A stretch of DNA of 64,000 nucleotides from Ephydatia muelleri (lineage: Eukaryota; Porifera; Demospongiae; Spongillida; Spongillidae), in the NCBI GenBank assembly GCA_013339895.1, contig JABACO010000012.1, forward strand, positions 9,551,777 to 9,615,776. The letters run 5' to 3'. This document shows positions 45,343-56,245 of the stretch, piece after piece. The notes beneath the pieces are model-generated. The model was not told where the DNA came from, made no database searches, and saw only the letters and a program-made list of their open reading frames with translations. The position numbers were made by a program, and so were the translations under genes. Positions within the stretch are counted from its first letter, which is position 1, and the number at the start of each line of letters is the position of its first letter.

Positions 45343-46229
45343 CAATCTCTGTGTGTTTCCTCTGTATTGTTGCAAGCAGACGTATACTCTTCTCTCATCT
45401 AGCACTCTGTACAAGTGCTCGTCTGACCTGTAAAAAAAGCATTTTCGGAGTACAGTATAATGAATATCGTTACTAGCTTGCTATCGATATGTCTGTGTAA
45501 ACTTACCTGACCTACCACGATCTGCAACGATAAGGGAGGTACCATCGCAGGTCTCACAGGCCTACTGTTTTCATCAGCACAATGTTGTGTGTCCCGTGTC
45601 GTACTAATTGAATGCAGCGAATTAAACGAGTGTACATGAACTCAGATTGCTGTTCCTCACCATAAGTACAAAGTATGTAGTGCCTTCTACGAGTAGTCAT
45701 TTAATTTACGCTAGTACAGTGTGCTGCCTTAGTCTCGTACCCAGACCCAGATTCCCAACAGCTGCGGGTGGCGCAGCTGTTGGGAATCTGGGTCTGGGTA
45801 CGAGACTAGTGCTGCCTCTTCTAGAAGGATGTACCACGCAGTTTTTTATGAAGGGCGATGGTTCTGCCTGGCGATGTCATTGCTGATTGCGGTAGGTCAG
45901 GGCCCGTGGTAAGTTTACCACAGACACAATGGATAGCAATATTCATCATTCCACAAGCACTCAGAAGCCTTGAGCTTGTTAGCAAACCATGGCATATCCT
46001 TACATGCATGACTTGTCCCTTGTGTCAGGGGACAGTTCTATAAGGACACAATGTATGCATAAAGGACCACTCCAATGACACTACATGTGTAGACATGTCT
46101 CATGGTCTCATGAGCTGTTCAATAGATAGATCAAAAATGCATGTGCAGAGAAGGCATTCAGTGAGAGAAAATTTGTGTACCATCATTATCAGAGAGCACT
46201 ACTGTTTTTTTCCACATGAACAACAGTGT
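44601..46229 (+). other. Central part of the foldback element
   Basis: No gene recognised. It contains a pure CA run (about 45280-45342), a hairpin MITE (45730-45808) and a segment at 45020-45070 (GTGTAATAAAGCTTTCTTGT) that resembles 43050-43070 in the left arm, so the element itself has internal duplications. Confidence 0.6.
45730..45808. mobile_element. Hairpin MITE, copy 2 (9-bp target duplication)
   Basis: A 79-bp perfect hairpin. Outer arm TAGTCTCGTACCCAGACCCA, inner arm GATTCCCAACAGCTGCG, loop GGTGG. Direct repeats GTGCTGCCT at 45721-45729 and 45809-45817. It sits inside the foldback, so it inserted after that element arrived or was carried by it. Confidence 0.93.
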
Positions 46230-48478
46230 GTGCTTTGTGTAACACGTGTCTGTGCACATGTGCGAGTCTGTGTGTGCGTCTGTATATCTGTATGTGTGTA
46301 TCTGTGAGTGTGTGTCTGTTGTGTCTGTGCATGTGTGTCTATATGTATTTTGTGTGTGCGAGTCTGTGTGCAAGTCTGCGTGTCTGTGTGTTTCTGTGTG
46401 TGTGTCTGTGTATTTCGTGTGTGTATATATTTCGTGTGTGTGTCTGTGTGTGCTTGTGTGTCCGTGTGTGTGTGTGTGTGTGTGTGTGTCTGTCATGTGT
46501 GTATGTTCCTCTGTGTGTCGGTGCATGTGTGTGTCTGAGTGTTTTGTGTGACTGTCTCGTGTGTGTGTGTCTGTGTATTTTGTGTGTGCCTGTGTATGCA
46601 TGTGTGTTTGTGTGTTTGTGTGTATTTCCATGTGTGTGTGTGTGCATGTGTGTGTGTGTTTGTATATGTGTGTGTCGTGTGTTTTGTGTGTCCATGTGTG
46701 TGTCTGTGTATCTGTGTGTGTGTGTTTGTATGCGTCTGTGTGTATGTCATGTGTGCGTTAGTGTGTGTGTGTGTTTGTATGTGTCTGTGTATGCCATGTG
46801 TGCGTCTGTGTGTGCGTTAGTGTGTCTGTGTGTGTGTGTTTGTATGCATCTGTGTGTATGCATGTGTGTCTGTGTGTGCCTGTGTGTGCATGTGTGTGCT
46901 AGTGTGTATTTCAGCATGTGTGTCTGCATGTGTGTCTGTGTGTGCTAGTGTGTATTTCCATGTGTGTGTGTGTACGTGTGTGTGTGTGCGTGTGTGTGTT
47001 TGTCATATGTGTGTCGTGTGTTTTGTGTGTCCATGTGTGTGTCTGTGTATCTGTGTGTGTGTGTGTTTGTATGCGTCAGTGTGTATGTCACGTGTGTGTC
47101 TGTGTGTGTGTGTGCGTTAGTGTGTCTGTGTGTGTATGTCATGTGTCTGTGTGTGTCTGTGTGAGTGTGTGCGCGTTAGTGTGTCTGTGTGCGTGTTTGT
47201 ATGCGTCTGTGTGTACAGTGTATGTCATGTGTGTGCGTTTGTGTGTGTGTGTGTGTCTGTGTGTGCATTTGTGTGTCTGTGTGTGTATGTCATGTGTCTG
47301 TGCCTGTGTGTGTGTGTGTGTGTGCACTAGTGTGTCTGTGTGTGCATTTGTGTGTCTGTGTGTGCATTTGTGTGTCTGTGTGTGTGTGCGTTAGTGTGTC
47401 TGTGTGTGCATTTGTGTGTGTATGTCATGTGTGTGTGCCTGTGCGTGTGCATGTGTGTGTTTGGTACACAAATTGAAATGCAGTCTGTGTGTGTATGTCA
47501 TGTGTGTGTGTTAGTGTGTCTGTGTGTGTATGTCATGTCTGTCTGTGTGTGCATGTGTGTGCTAGTGTGTATTTCATGCATGTGTGTGCGCATGTGTGTC
47601 TGTGTGTGCTAGTGTGTATTTCTATGTGTGTATGTGTACGTGTGTGTGTGTGCGTGTGTGTGTTTGTCATATGTGTGTCGTGTGTTTTGTATGTCCATGT
47701 GTGTGTCTGTGTATCTGTGTGTGTGTGTGTGTTTGTATGCGTCTGTGTGTATGTCATGTGTGTGTCTGTGTGCGTTAGTGTGTGTGTGCGTTAGTGTGTG
47801 TGTGTGTGTATGTGTATATGTCATGTGTGCGTGTGTGTTTGTGTGTGTGTGCGTTAGTGTGTCTGTGTGTGTGTGTTTGAATGCATCTGTGTGTATGTAG
47901 TGTGTCTGTGTGTGCTAGTGTGTATTTCATGCATGTGTGTGTGCATGTGTGTCTGTGTGCTAGTGTGTATTTCCATGTGTGTGTGTACGTGTGTGTGTGT
48001 GTGCGTGTGTGTGTGTTTGTCATATGTGTGTCGTGTTTTTTGTGTGTCCATGTGTGTCTGTGTATCTGTGTGCATGTGTTTGTATGCGTCTGTGTGTATG
48101 TCATGTGTGTGTCTGTGTGCGTTAGTGTGTGTGTGTGCATTAGTGTGTGTGTGTTTGTATGCGTCTGTGTGTATGTCATGTGTGTGTGTCTGTGTGCGTT
48201 TGTGTGTGTGTGTGTGTTAGTGTGTCTGTGTGTGCATTTGTGTCTGTGTGTGCCTGTGTGTGTGTCTGTGTGAGTGTGTGTGTGTGCGTTAGTGTGTCTG
48301 TGTGTGTTTGTATGCGTCTGTGTGTATGTCATGTGTGTATGTGTGTGTGCGTTAGTGTGTCTGTGTGTGCATTTGTGTGTCTGTGTGTGTATTCATGTGT
48401 TAGTGTGTCTGTGTGTGCATTTGTGTGTCTGTGTGTGTATGTCATGTGTGTGTGTGTGTGCCTGTGCATGTGTGTTTT
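46230..48478 (+). repeat. TG-rich array, right half of the foldback
   Basis: About 2.2 kb of TGTGTGTCTGTGTG, TGCGTTAGTGTG and GTATTTCATGCATG variants with ~270-bp higher-order repeats (CGTGTGTTTTGTGTGTCCAT recurs near 46677, 47020, 47685 and 48035). All Cys/Val frames in both directions are artefacts. Confidence 0.95.
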
Positions 48479-48638
48479 ATGCAAGCTTGGTACACAAATT
48501 AAAATGCAATCAGCTGAATTGAATACAATACATGTACTTGTGCATGTGACAATGTGAGTGAGAGTGTTTGTACTATCATCAGACAGGTGTATTGTTTGCC
48601 ACATGTATAACTGGTGTGTGCAAGTACGCTGTACATGA

Positions 48639-48669
<31 letters not shown>

Positions 48670-48692
48670 TGTATGTGTGTGTGTGTGTGTGT

Positions 48693-48726
<34 letters not shown>

Positions 48727-51700
48727 GGTTGTGTATAAGAAAATATGCCATACGATAGTGTACAGGGCCATGTACGTAACAATGCAAGTGTGTGCACAAG
48801 TGGGAGCCAGCATGAGTATGTGTGAGCTGAAAGTTAATTGTGTGAGACCGAAATCGTAGCCGAGTGGGCGTGGCAGATATAAGACGATGATTTTAGCAAG
48901 ATGATGGCAAATAGGAAAGCTTTATTACACGACTAGAGGATGATGTGAGTGCTTAGCAAATAGCCTTACGCGTGCCGTTTTGAATACTGCCGGCGACGTG
49001 GGAGGCGCAAGGTTATATTCACTTGGGGTCCGTTAATTTGGTACGATCGTCTGGAACTGAGCAGCGTTCTTCTTCTTTTAACTTTCCCGCATAAACTCAC
49101 TGCCTGAGTGAGACAAAAACAGTTGGGAACGGCTAGCTTAGTTTAAGGGAGAAATGGGCGGAACAAAGAAGTTATCAAAATTTATTGTGGATTGGAGAAT
49201 GGAACACGGGTTGCATGCAAAAATGGTGCAATCGAGCGGGAAATGTGCATTAACTTTGCACAGCTGTATCTCCGTGACGGATAGAGTAAAAATTAACGAC
49301 TGAACACATCAATAGCAACAGGACCCCTGTATGTACATACGGAATTTGAAGCGATTTAAACTCTCCTAGCTGAAGATGTGACGGTTTTGAACCCCATGGG
49401 GTATCGGACTTCGTAGCATCAGCAAGGAACTAGTGCAAGGCCCCAAAATAAGTTTCCCCGTAGTGAAATGGTGTAGTATGAAGTGTTGAAAATAGGAAGT
49501 CGATAGCGTTAACCGTTGGGAAGTTATAGCGATTCACCCGCGATGCATTTTTATAACATTTTATAATATATCCGTGGGGCAATTTTCGCGGAAACTGTCC
49601 CATATGCTTTAAAATTGTTCATACATAACTGTAGGTCAGAAATATCAAAGATGATATAAATCGGGAATTTAGAATGTCTCATGATGCACTTTATAACATT
49701 TACGAACTATGCCTACAACTGAACATGACAAATCGAAAAGGAGATAGTAAAGATTTTATTACACGCATTTCAATACATCCAAGGACCATTGTGCACATAA
49801 TGGCTCATCCTTTGTTGGATTCTTTGGAACATTTACTAAATGTAAGCACTGACCCAGTCGTGCTACACTATGATACAGTTTTCAACATGGGGGATTATTA
49901 CATGTCTACACTGACCTTCAGGCACGGCTTATTTATTGGCAATCCCATCATTTCTTGCTCATTTTTCATACACTCATAACGATATCATATAGATCATCGA
50001 GAATTTCTTGATGCTATTACAGAAACTACAACTGCTTTGTTAACTAAGAGGGTTAATTTAATAACTGACAGAGAATTCAAATTTTCAGGCATTTTTCCTG
50101 TTGGTACACATATGTACTGCTGGAATCATATACAGAATGACTTGCATTGGCATTTAAAGACAAAAGGCAACTGCACTGCTGCTGAAATAAATTACTTGAC
50201 TAGTGCTTTTAGAGGACTAATGAAAAATGAACTTACGGAAAGTGATTTTGAAAGAGCATGGGCGGAATTGAAAAATTCTGAAGAGTTTACATCTAAACCC
50301 AAAATAATCACTTACTTTGAACAAAATCTCCTACCATCATTTAAGGCACATGCAGCTATTTGGGTATTAAAAACAGCCAGCATATGTAATGCAGAGGATG
50401 GAATTACAAACAATCCTTCAGAGTCAATGAATGCTGTACTGCATCGACTTCAACAGTGGAAGCATGTCCCACTAGATGTTATAGCTGTATCACTTTATCA
50501 TTTATGTCAGTTTTACTATCGTGAAATAGAGCGCTCTATCCATCAATGTGGCCGCTTTGAAATCAAAACTGAATATGATCACTATAAAAGAGAACCATCA
50601 TTGATGCCATTTCTTGATTTCGGACTTGATCCTTCAGGTATTGTTGACAAAGTTAAGCATGATCTTAATCATAATACAGATGAATCTACAGAGAAAAAAT
50701 TGAAACCTTCAGCATCTAGAGCTAATTCTCAAGATGGTCAGATGAGTTTAGCACAATCAGCAATCAGCAATCAGAGAGTTAAACTTGTTGATGGAGGAGC
50801 ATGGATTGTAATGGAAAATGACGGGATCACTCCACGTGCTGTGAAGTTGTTTCCTAAAGAGACATGTTCCTGCTCCTCTACTAGAACATGTTTTCATATC
50901 ACAGCATGCAGATTAATGGTTGGCTTGCCCCCAAATATTCATGGACAGCCCAATATATCTGAACTACAATGAAGAGAAAGCAGAAAAACTGAAAGACCCT
51001 CTGGAAGAAAAAAACCCAGAAAAAATGATTTTAAGCAGGATGATAAAAGATCAAACACGGATACATGTACATGTAAGTTTGACTTTTTGACAGTGCATGA
51101 ATATGAAGTTATACTATTTATAATTAATTATTAATTTTTTGTCTTTATAGCAAACGTCCAATTGCCACCTGCAAAGCATGTGAAGTACTCTACAGATGAT
51201 GGAAACATTTCACCTCAATCCATTTCTGGTGCACCAGTTTCTACAACACTGTACCCTTCTTCGTATCATGACCAGTTTCCACCAGGTCCTGAAGATGTGC
51301 TGCAAGGGTCCCCGACACTTAATGCTTCACCCTCTCCCAGAATGCCACCTGCAGCTATTGATGACATTCCTCATGCATCGTTTTCCAATGAGAACAATGC
51401 ACCTTCAAACGTTGTCAATGAAGGTGATAGTCAATCTACTTATTTGTCAATACTGTGTCAAGGAAAGAGTCTTAATGTCAACTGTAATCGACAATTATAT
51501 AACAGTGCAAATGATACTGGTTTTGATAATATATCATGGAATGAATATTTGACCAAGATCAATATACTGTTCCCGGATATTCTAGCAGCCTCCTATGTCT
51601 GTGAAGCTACTTACTATAAGGTATGATATACATGCCGCTTATATGCTCTATATGCATGTGTACGTGTAATCATGTTTAACTTCAAACACACAAGAGATTG

Positions 51701-53276
51701 AATATCTCAGACCAGGATGTATCGTTGTATATTACAAACAGCACGTTCTAACCAAGTTGCATTTTTGAGACGCATGTTTGATGACTCAAATGGAGGAAAA
51801 CCTATCGTTGAGGTATGAGGCAAATGCTTATGAATTATTTTTCACAAAGCATTCTTTACTCTTTCTGTAATGTATAGGTGATATCTACCTACATGGCCCC
51901 TGACAGGTCAGAACTCAACTACCATGCTGGTATTGGAGTTCAAAGCCATGGAGTAATAGAGGTTACAGTGAAGCATTGTGGTTTCCAATTCATAGAGAGT
52001 GAAGAAGATATATTGCTTGCTGGTTTGGTATTTCATGCTTGCTACCAACCTGAGTCAGATCTGTCAAAAGTAAGGTACAAACCTCATGTTCTATTGCAAG
52101 AGATACAAGCTCTAATGACCGATGAAGTAACATTTTTGTCAACTCAGAATGATAAGAAAGGCTTTTGTTCAACTAAAACAGACAATATTGAATTGCTCTG
52201 TGTATGTCAAACTCCTTGGATAGAGGGAACAACATCTAAGGCTATTTATGGCACACAGCAAAAAGAATTTAATATTCATGTATGCTGCAAGTGTGTGAGA
52301 TGGTATCACAATCATTGTTTACATGTCTGTGGCATTTAACACATGACTTCTTTTGTCCAAAATGTTATCTCCCACCAACTATACCATGGATGCATTCAAA
52401 ATATACCAACACTTGTACTTCTGACAACTTCTTGACAACTCTTCTTCTGTACTCTTCTCAGAATTCCATGTTTCTAACCATGTTTGGATTGAGTGAAGCA
52501 GAACAAGCTTTGAAGTCTGGGTTATCAACTATGTTAACTGGTGATATTCATAAGGGCAAAACTACTATTTTGGATTTCATACATTCAAAACTAACTTGAA
52601 AAGAACAGGAAAAAAATTTGATTGCTTTGGGTCAGAAAATTCCATGTGCTTGCAGTTTTTTCATCATGTATGGAAACTCGCTATTTCTAATAAATACAAC
52701 TCATCACACTGTCCCAGTCCAAAATCAGAACGCTGTGTTGTAGAATTCACTTTACATCCTACATCTAAATGTGATATATCAATTGCTGATCAAATCAAAC
52801 ACATTTTCCCCATTTCTGGACATTTCTATGGCTATTGTGGTGCTGCATTTCCCCATGAACCACCAAGTAATGCTCCACATGCAGAAAGTGATAGAGAAGA
52901 TGTTACCACAAATAAAAGAAGCACTTTCTATGAATGTAGGGGCACACCCATAGTTCAAAGTGCAGCCTTTCTAAGCAGCAGGCCATGGATTATACCATTT
53001 AACATAGCATCATTTGAAGATGATGAGATGGTTGATGTGATTGAAGAACTACCAAAGGAAATAGTGCTTTATGGTATAAGATATGAACTGGCTGGGTATT
53101 CCATCATTTCAAGGAAACGTATAACTGCAGTCATTATATGGCGAGGAGAATTGTATTTTTATGATGGTCTAGGAGTAACTGATCAAGTACGATTGAAACC
53201 TCTTGACAAAAAAAACTTGATACACAAAGGACAGACCGGATCTTATGTATATTATCTTTTGTCCACAAGGAATTAA

Positions 53277-53880
53277 GTGCATGCTGAGTGTTATATATTT
53301 GTATGCCTACAATTCACCATATCATTTCCAGTGTTGCTTATCAATTTTGTACCTTTCAGCTTGAGAAAATACTGTACTGTTGACTCTTCCTAGCTCCACA
53401 CTAGGTTCACTTGTCACATGTCAATACTGGATACTACTATACTTCTATACTAATTATATGTTATAACTTGTCCTATGATTCAACTCTTGGTATATATAAC
53501 CATAGATAGTGCCAGAGCTTACTATAACATCAACTCCTATACTCCTTTTAGACATCAACTCCTACTCCTGCTCCTACTCTTACTCCTAGTTTTAGACATA
53601 AACTCCTAATCCTACTTTTAGACCTCAACTCCTACTGCTACTAGACACCGACTCCTACTCCTGCTCCTACTCCTACTCCTACTTTTAGACATCAACTCCT
53701 ACTCCTACTCCTACTTTTAGACCTCGACTCCTACTCCTGCTCCTACTCCTACTCCTACTTTTAGACATCAACTCCTACTCCTACTCCTACTTTTAGACAT
53801 CAACTCCTACTCCTGCTCCTACTTTTAGACATCAACTCCTACTCCTGCTCCTACTCCTACTCCTACTTTTAGCTACACCC
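53277..53880 (+). repeat. 3' end and right terminal minisatellite of the Mutator-like element
   Basis: About 250 bp of AT-rich untranslated sequence and then the CTCCTACTCCTACTTTTAGA array (53530-53880), the inverse of the left terminal array, ending in AGCTACACCC. Confidence 0.88.
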
Positions 53881-54039
53881 CATACTACAGCTAAATGGAC
53901 CTAGAGAGGATGTGCCCTCACCAGATGCAAGCTTAGTCTTCCACGTAGTTCTGACAGTACCACTGGCTTGGTCCTGGAGGAACTTGTAGCCAATCTAGAG
54001 GTTATTAGTCCATTGCCTGCCCCATGCCTCCTTCCCCCA

Positions 54040-54300
54040 TGTCCCTTAGGGCTCAACTATGAGAGGCAGGCATATCCAGCCATGTCCCTTAGGGCTCAAC
54101 TATGAGAGGCAGGCATATCCAGCCATGTCCCTTAGGGCTCAACTATGAGAGGCAGGCATATCCAGCCATGTCCCTTAGGGCTCAACTATGAGAGGCAGGC
54201 ATATCCAGCCATGTCCCTTAGGGCTCAACTATGAGAGGCAGGCATATCCAGCCATGTCCCTTAGGGCTCAACTATGAGAGGCAGGCATATCCAGCCAAGC
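54040..54300 (+). repeat. 43-bp minisatellite, six copies
   Basis: Units of CATGTCCCTTAGGGCTCAAC plus TATGAGAGGCAGGCATATCCAGC, nearly identical. The last copy runs into a retrotransposon fragment. Confidence 0.95.
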
Positions 54301-54560
54301 TCATTACATTTTCCATCATTGGCTCTGTTGTTCCTCTGTTCGGTAGACGGGCAGTTGTGCCTGCTGTCATATCCACTTCCAGTAAGATTGAGGAGTTAAG
54401 CGGAGAAGTGACAGACAAGTCAAAAGCAGCAGGCTTTCCCATGACCCAATTAGGCAACAGGGGTATCTGCTGGTCAAGAATGGCTGTGGTCTGGGGTGAG
54501 GTTATTCCCTACTTCGACTCGAACCCCAAGGTGAGCTCGCTTTCTATGAGTATTGTGGCG
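54280..54560 (-). pseudogene. Non-LTR retrotransposon C-terminal fragment
   Basis: On the minus strand [19 protein letters not shown] is followed, after a stop and a frameshift, by LPNWVMGKPAAFDLSVTSPL and NSSILLEVDMTAG. These blocks are typical of the region after the RT domain in a widespread marine-invertebrate retroelement family, recalled as a family pattern. It is not intact. Confidence 0.6.
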
Positions 54561-54639
54561 TGACACCACATTACCAGCACATTTGCAATGCAACATGCAT
54601 ACATACACACATACATGCATGCATGCATGCATGCATGCA

Positions 54640-55258
54640 TGCATCCTCCATCCATCCATCCATCCATCCATCCATCCATCCATCCATCCATCCATCCATC
54701 ATCCATCCATCCATCCATCCATCCATCCATCCATCCATCCATCCATCCATCCATCCATCCTCCATCCATCCATCCATCCATCCATCCATCCATCCATCCA
54801 TCCATCCATCCATCCATCCATCCATCCATCCATCCATCCATCCATCCATCCTCCATCCATCCATCCTCCATCCATCCATCCCCATCCACCCATCCACCCA
54901 TCCACCCATCCACCCATCCACCCATCCACCCATCCCCCTCCACCCATCCACCCATCCACCCATCCACCCATCCACCCATCCACCCCACCCATCCCCCATC
55001 CACCCATCCACCCATCCACCCCCATCCACCCATCCACCCATCCACCCATCCACCCATCCACCCATCCACCCATCCACCCATCCACCCATCCACCCATCCC
55101 CCATCCACCCATCCACCCATCCCATCCACCCTCCACCATCCACCCATCCACCCATCCACCCATCCAAACATCCACCATCACCCCATCCACCCATCCAACC
55201 CAATCCCACCCATCCACCCCTCCACCCATCCCATCCACCCATCCCACCACCCACACAC
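54640..55258 (+). repeat. CATC/CCAC tetranucleotide array
   Basis: About 250 bp of CATC repeats passing into about 370 bp of CATCCACC repeats. Six open frames encode Ile-His-Pro-Ser or Met-Asp-Gly-Trp repeats and are artefacts. Confidence 0.97.
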
Positions 55259-55660
55259 AACACACACACACACATACATACATACATATGCATATCATAA
55301 TTAAACGTACATACAAAAGACATAAAAGGAGTGAAATTGCATGTCTTAGAATGGGAATGCTTCGGAGCCATGCAGCCGAGCACATTAGGTCAATTGGACT
55401 ACCAAAAAGGTTTATTATAGATGCATAGATGATGCATGGTATGAGGACCGTGAGCTACAAAGGCAAACTATTGCTGAACGCAGTAAAGAGAAGCTGATTC
55501 TGCAACAAAGCCAGAAAGGTAATACTTTAAGGTTGTTCTTTCTTTATTAGGGAAGCGATTTTCTTAACAATTGCAGGGAGACTGAGTCCTCAACAGTACA
55601 AGTGGTGAAAAGCAACCATGCTCAACTTCTCTGACTCATATGACCTTTGCTTGTCCTGTT
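55259..55660 (+). other. Unassigned stretch with short open segments
   Basis: The plus strand reads [20 protein letters not shown] and, after a stop, [20 protein letters not shown] in another frame. It looks like decayed coding sequence of a mobile element, but I do not recognise the family. Confidence 0.3.
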
Positions 55661-55990
55661 CTAGGCGGTGATGACAATGAGCAAGTAGTGTATTGACATA
55701 AGATTTTGAAAATTGATTGCACACTTTGATGTCAAAGGAAGCTTTCTGTCCATTCTTGCTCCAAAAGCTGCCATGTTTAAACGAGCTTCATCTGTATCAT
55801 TGGCTGTTTTGTACTTAAGCTGCTCTCCTGATAGGGGTTGTAGGCAAGGTTCAGTTCTCACTGCATGGCATACCTCAGTGAGAAGAGATGCTGTGATATC
55901 ATTGTGACGAATTGAGGGAAATCCACCCAGGGACAGTTCATAATATGTGAAAGATTACCACATACACAGCTAGATGGAAGCAACATGGTT
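55661..55990 (-). pseudogene. Non-LTR retrotransposon C-terminal fragment (second family)
   Basis: The minus strand carries CVCGNLSHIMNCP, then with a frameshift GGFPSIRHNDITASLLTEVC, TEPCLQPLSGEQL and DEARLNMAAFGARMD. This is the order of a zinc knuckle followed by the GGFP.IRHN and ARLD blocks found after the RT domain in many cnidarian and sponge retroelements. Stops and frame changes make it a relic. Confidence 0.6.
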
Positions 55991-56245
55991 GCTGACCATA
56001 GCAGGACAAAGGGGCATCACGAAAGAAGTGCAAAACAATACTCTTGAATAGGGATGGCAGAGAGCCTAAGGAGGCACTAGGTTCACTAGCAACTTTCATT
56101 GAACGCTGAAGAGAGCCTGAAACCTGGTGATCAGGTTATCGTATTGGATAGATGTTAGCAGATCTTTCTGTTCAAGAGCTGCTTGTTTTTTTTTGTAAGT
56201 AACTGAGCATCAATAGATTCAACAGGCAAAGATGAGGATTGGTTA
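55991..56245. other. Unassigned sequence before the nested palindrome
   Basis: No gene, repeat or signature recognised. Confidence 0.4.

Larger units (their letters stand above)
42371..49605. mobile_element. 7.2-kb foldback element with ~1.1-kb nearly identical inverted arms
   Basis: The left arm starts ATATGGGACAGTTTCCGCGA (42371) and the right arm ends with its reverse complement (49605). Arms match from 42371 to about 43445 and from about 48480 to 49605. In the outer ~330 bp I find only one substitution and one single-base indel. Inner parts are CA-rich on the left (43253-44600) and TG-rich on the right (46230-48478), so the complementarity extends loosely over more than 2 kb per side. 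The centre (44600-46230) has no gene. It interrupts the MULE gene between NYKQ and VRNIK within an intron. Related arm sequence recurs at 58656-61692. Confidence 0.85.
40941..53276 (+). pseudogene. MULE transposase - PHD - C-terminal peptidase-like gene, lightly mutated
   Basis: Exons: about 40941-41185 (MMMDSPHQDTG start, donor GTATGT), about 42239-42349 (VEACNPLKPVRQ...NYKQ), 49635-51072, 51151-51620, 51711-51812, 51878-53276. The link from the first to the second exon is out of phase, so an exon there is missed or damaged. The transposase has LHYDTVFNMGDYY (first Asp), VNLITDREFKFSG (second Asp), the ESMNAVLH Glu region and a SWIM finger CSCSSTRTCFHITAC. In-frame stops are TAA at 49977 (in FFIHS*RYHIDH) and TGA after SELQ near 50970. 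Then a PHD-like cluster (LLCVCQTPW...CCKCVRWYHNHC...HDFFCPKC) with a frameshift near 52337, and a C-terminal region (RYELAGYSIIS, WRGELYFYDGLG) resembling the end of C19 ubiquitin peptidases (inference). Damage is slight, so the copy is young. Confidence 0.75.
40505..53880 (+). mobile_element. 13.4-kb Mutator-like DNA transposon with minisatellite terminal inverted repeats
   Basis: Termini are GGGGTGTAGCTAAAAGTAGG at 40505 and the inverted GGGTGTAGCTAAAAGTAGG ending at 53880. Direct repeats CATACTACA flank it at 40496-40504 and 53881-53889, a 9-bp duplication typical of Mutator-like elements. Subterminal regions on both sides (about 40505-40790 and 53530-53880) are inverted arrays of AGTAGGAGTAGGAG units with TTGATGTCTAAA spacers. 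Inside is a plus-strand gene for a MULE transposase, a PHD finger and a further C-terminal domain. An intron of that gene hosts a 7.2-kb foldback element, so the original element would have been about 6.1 kb. Confidence 0.85.

Noticed and set aside
37517-48800. Very long open frames of Cys/Val or His/Thr repeats on both strands
   Set aside because: They are forced by GT/CA microsatellites, occur in several frames at once, and carry no domain or splice structure.
42371-49605. Clear target-site duplication for the 7.2-kb foldback
   Set aside because: Flanks share only a few A/T bases at the palindromic ends; nothing longer is convincing.
40505-53880. Polinton/Maverick-type giant element
   Set aside because: No DNA polymerase B, integrase or capsid signatures; 9-bp duplication and SWIM-type transposase fit a Mutator-like element.
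54331-54530. Plus-strand exon candid ending in a GTGAGC donor
   Set aside because: The minus strand shows clear retroelement blocks (LPNWVMGKPAAFDL) over the same bases, so the plus frame is a shadow.
54509-55428. Open frames of Met-Asp-Gly-Trp or Ile-His-Pro-Ser repeats up to 291 codons
   Set aside because: Products of a CATC/CCAC tetranucleotide array open in all frames.
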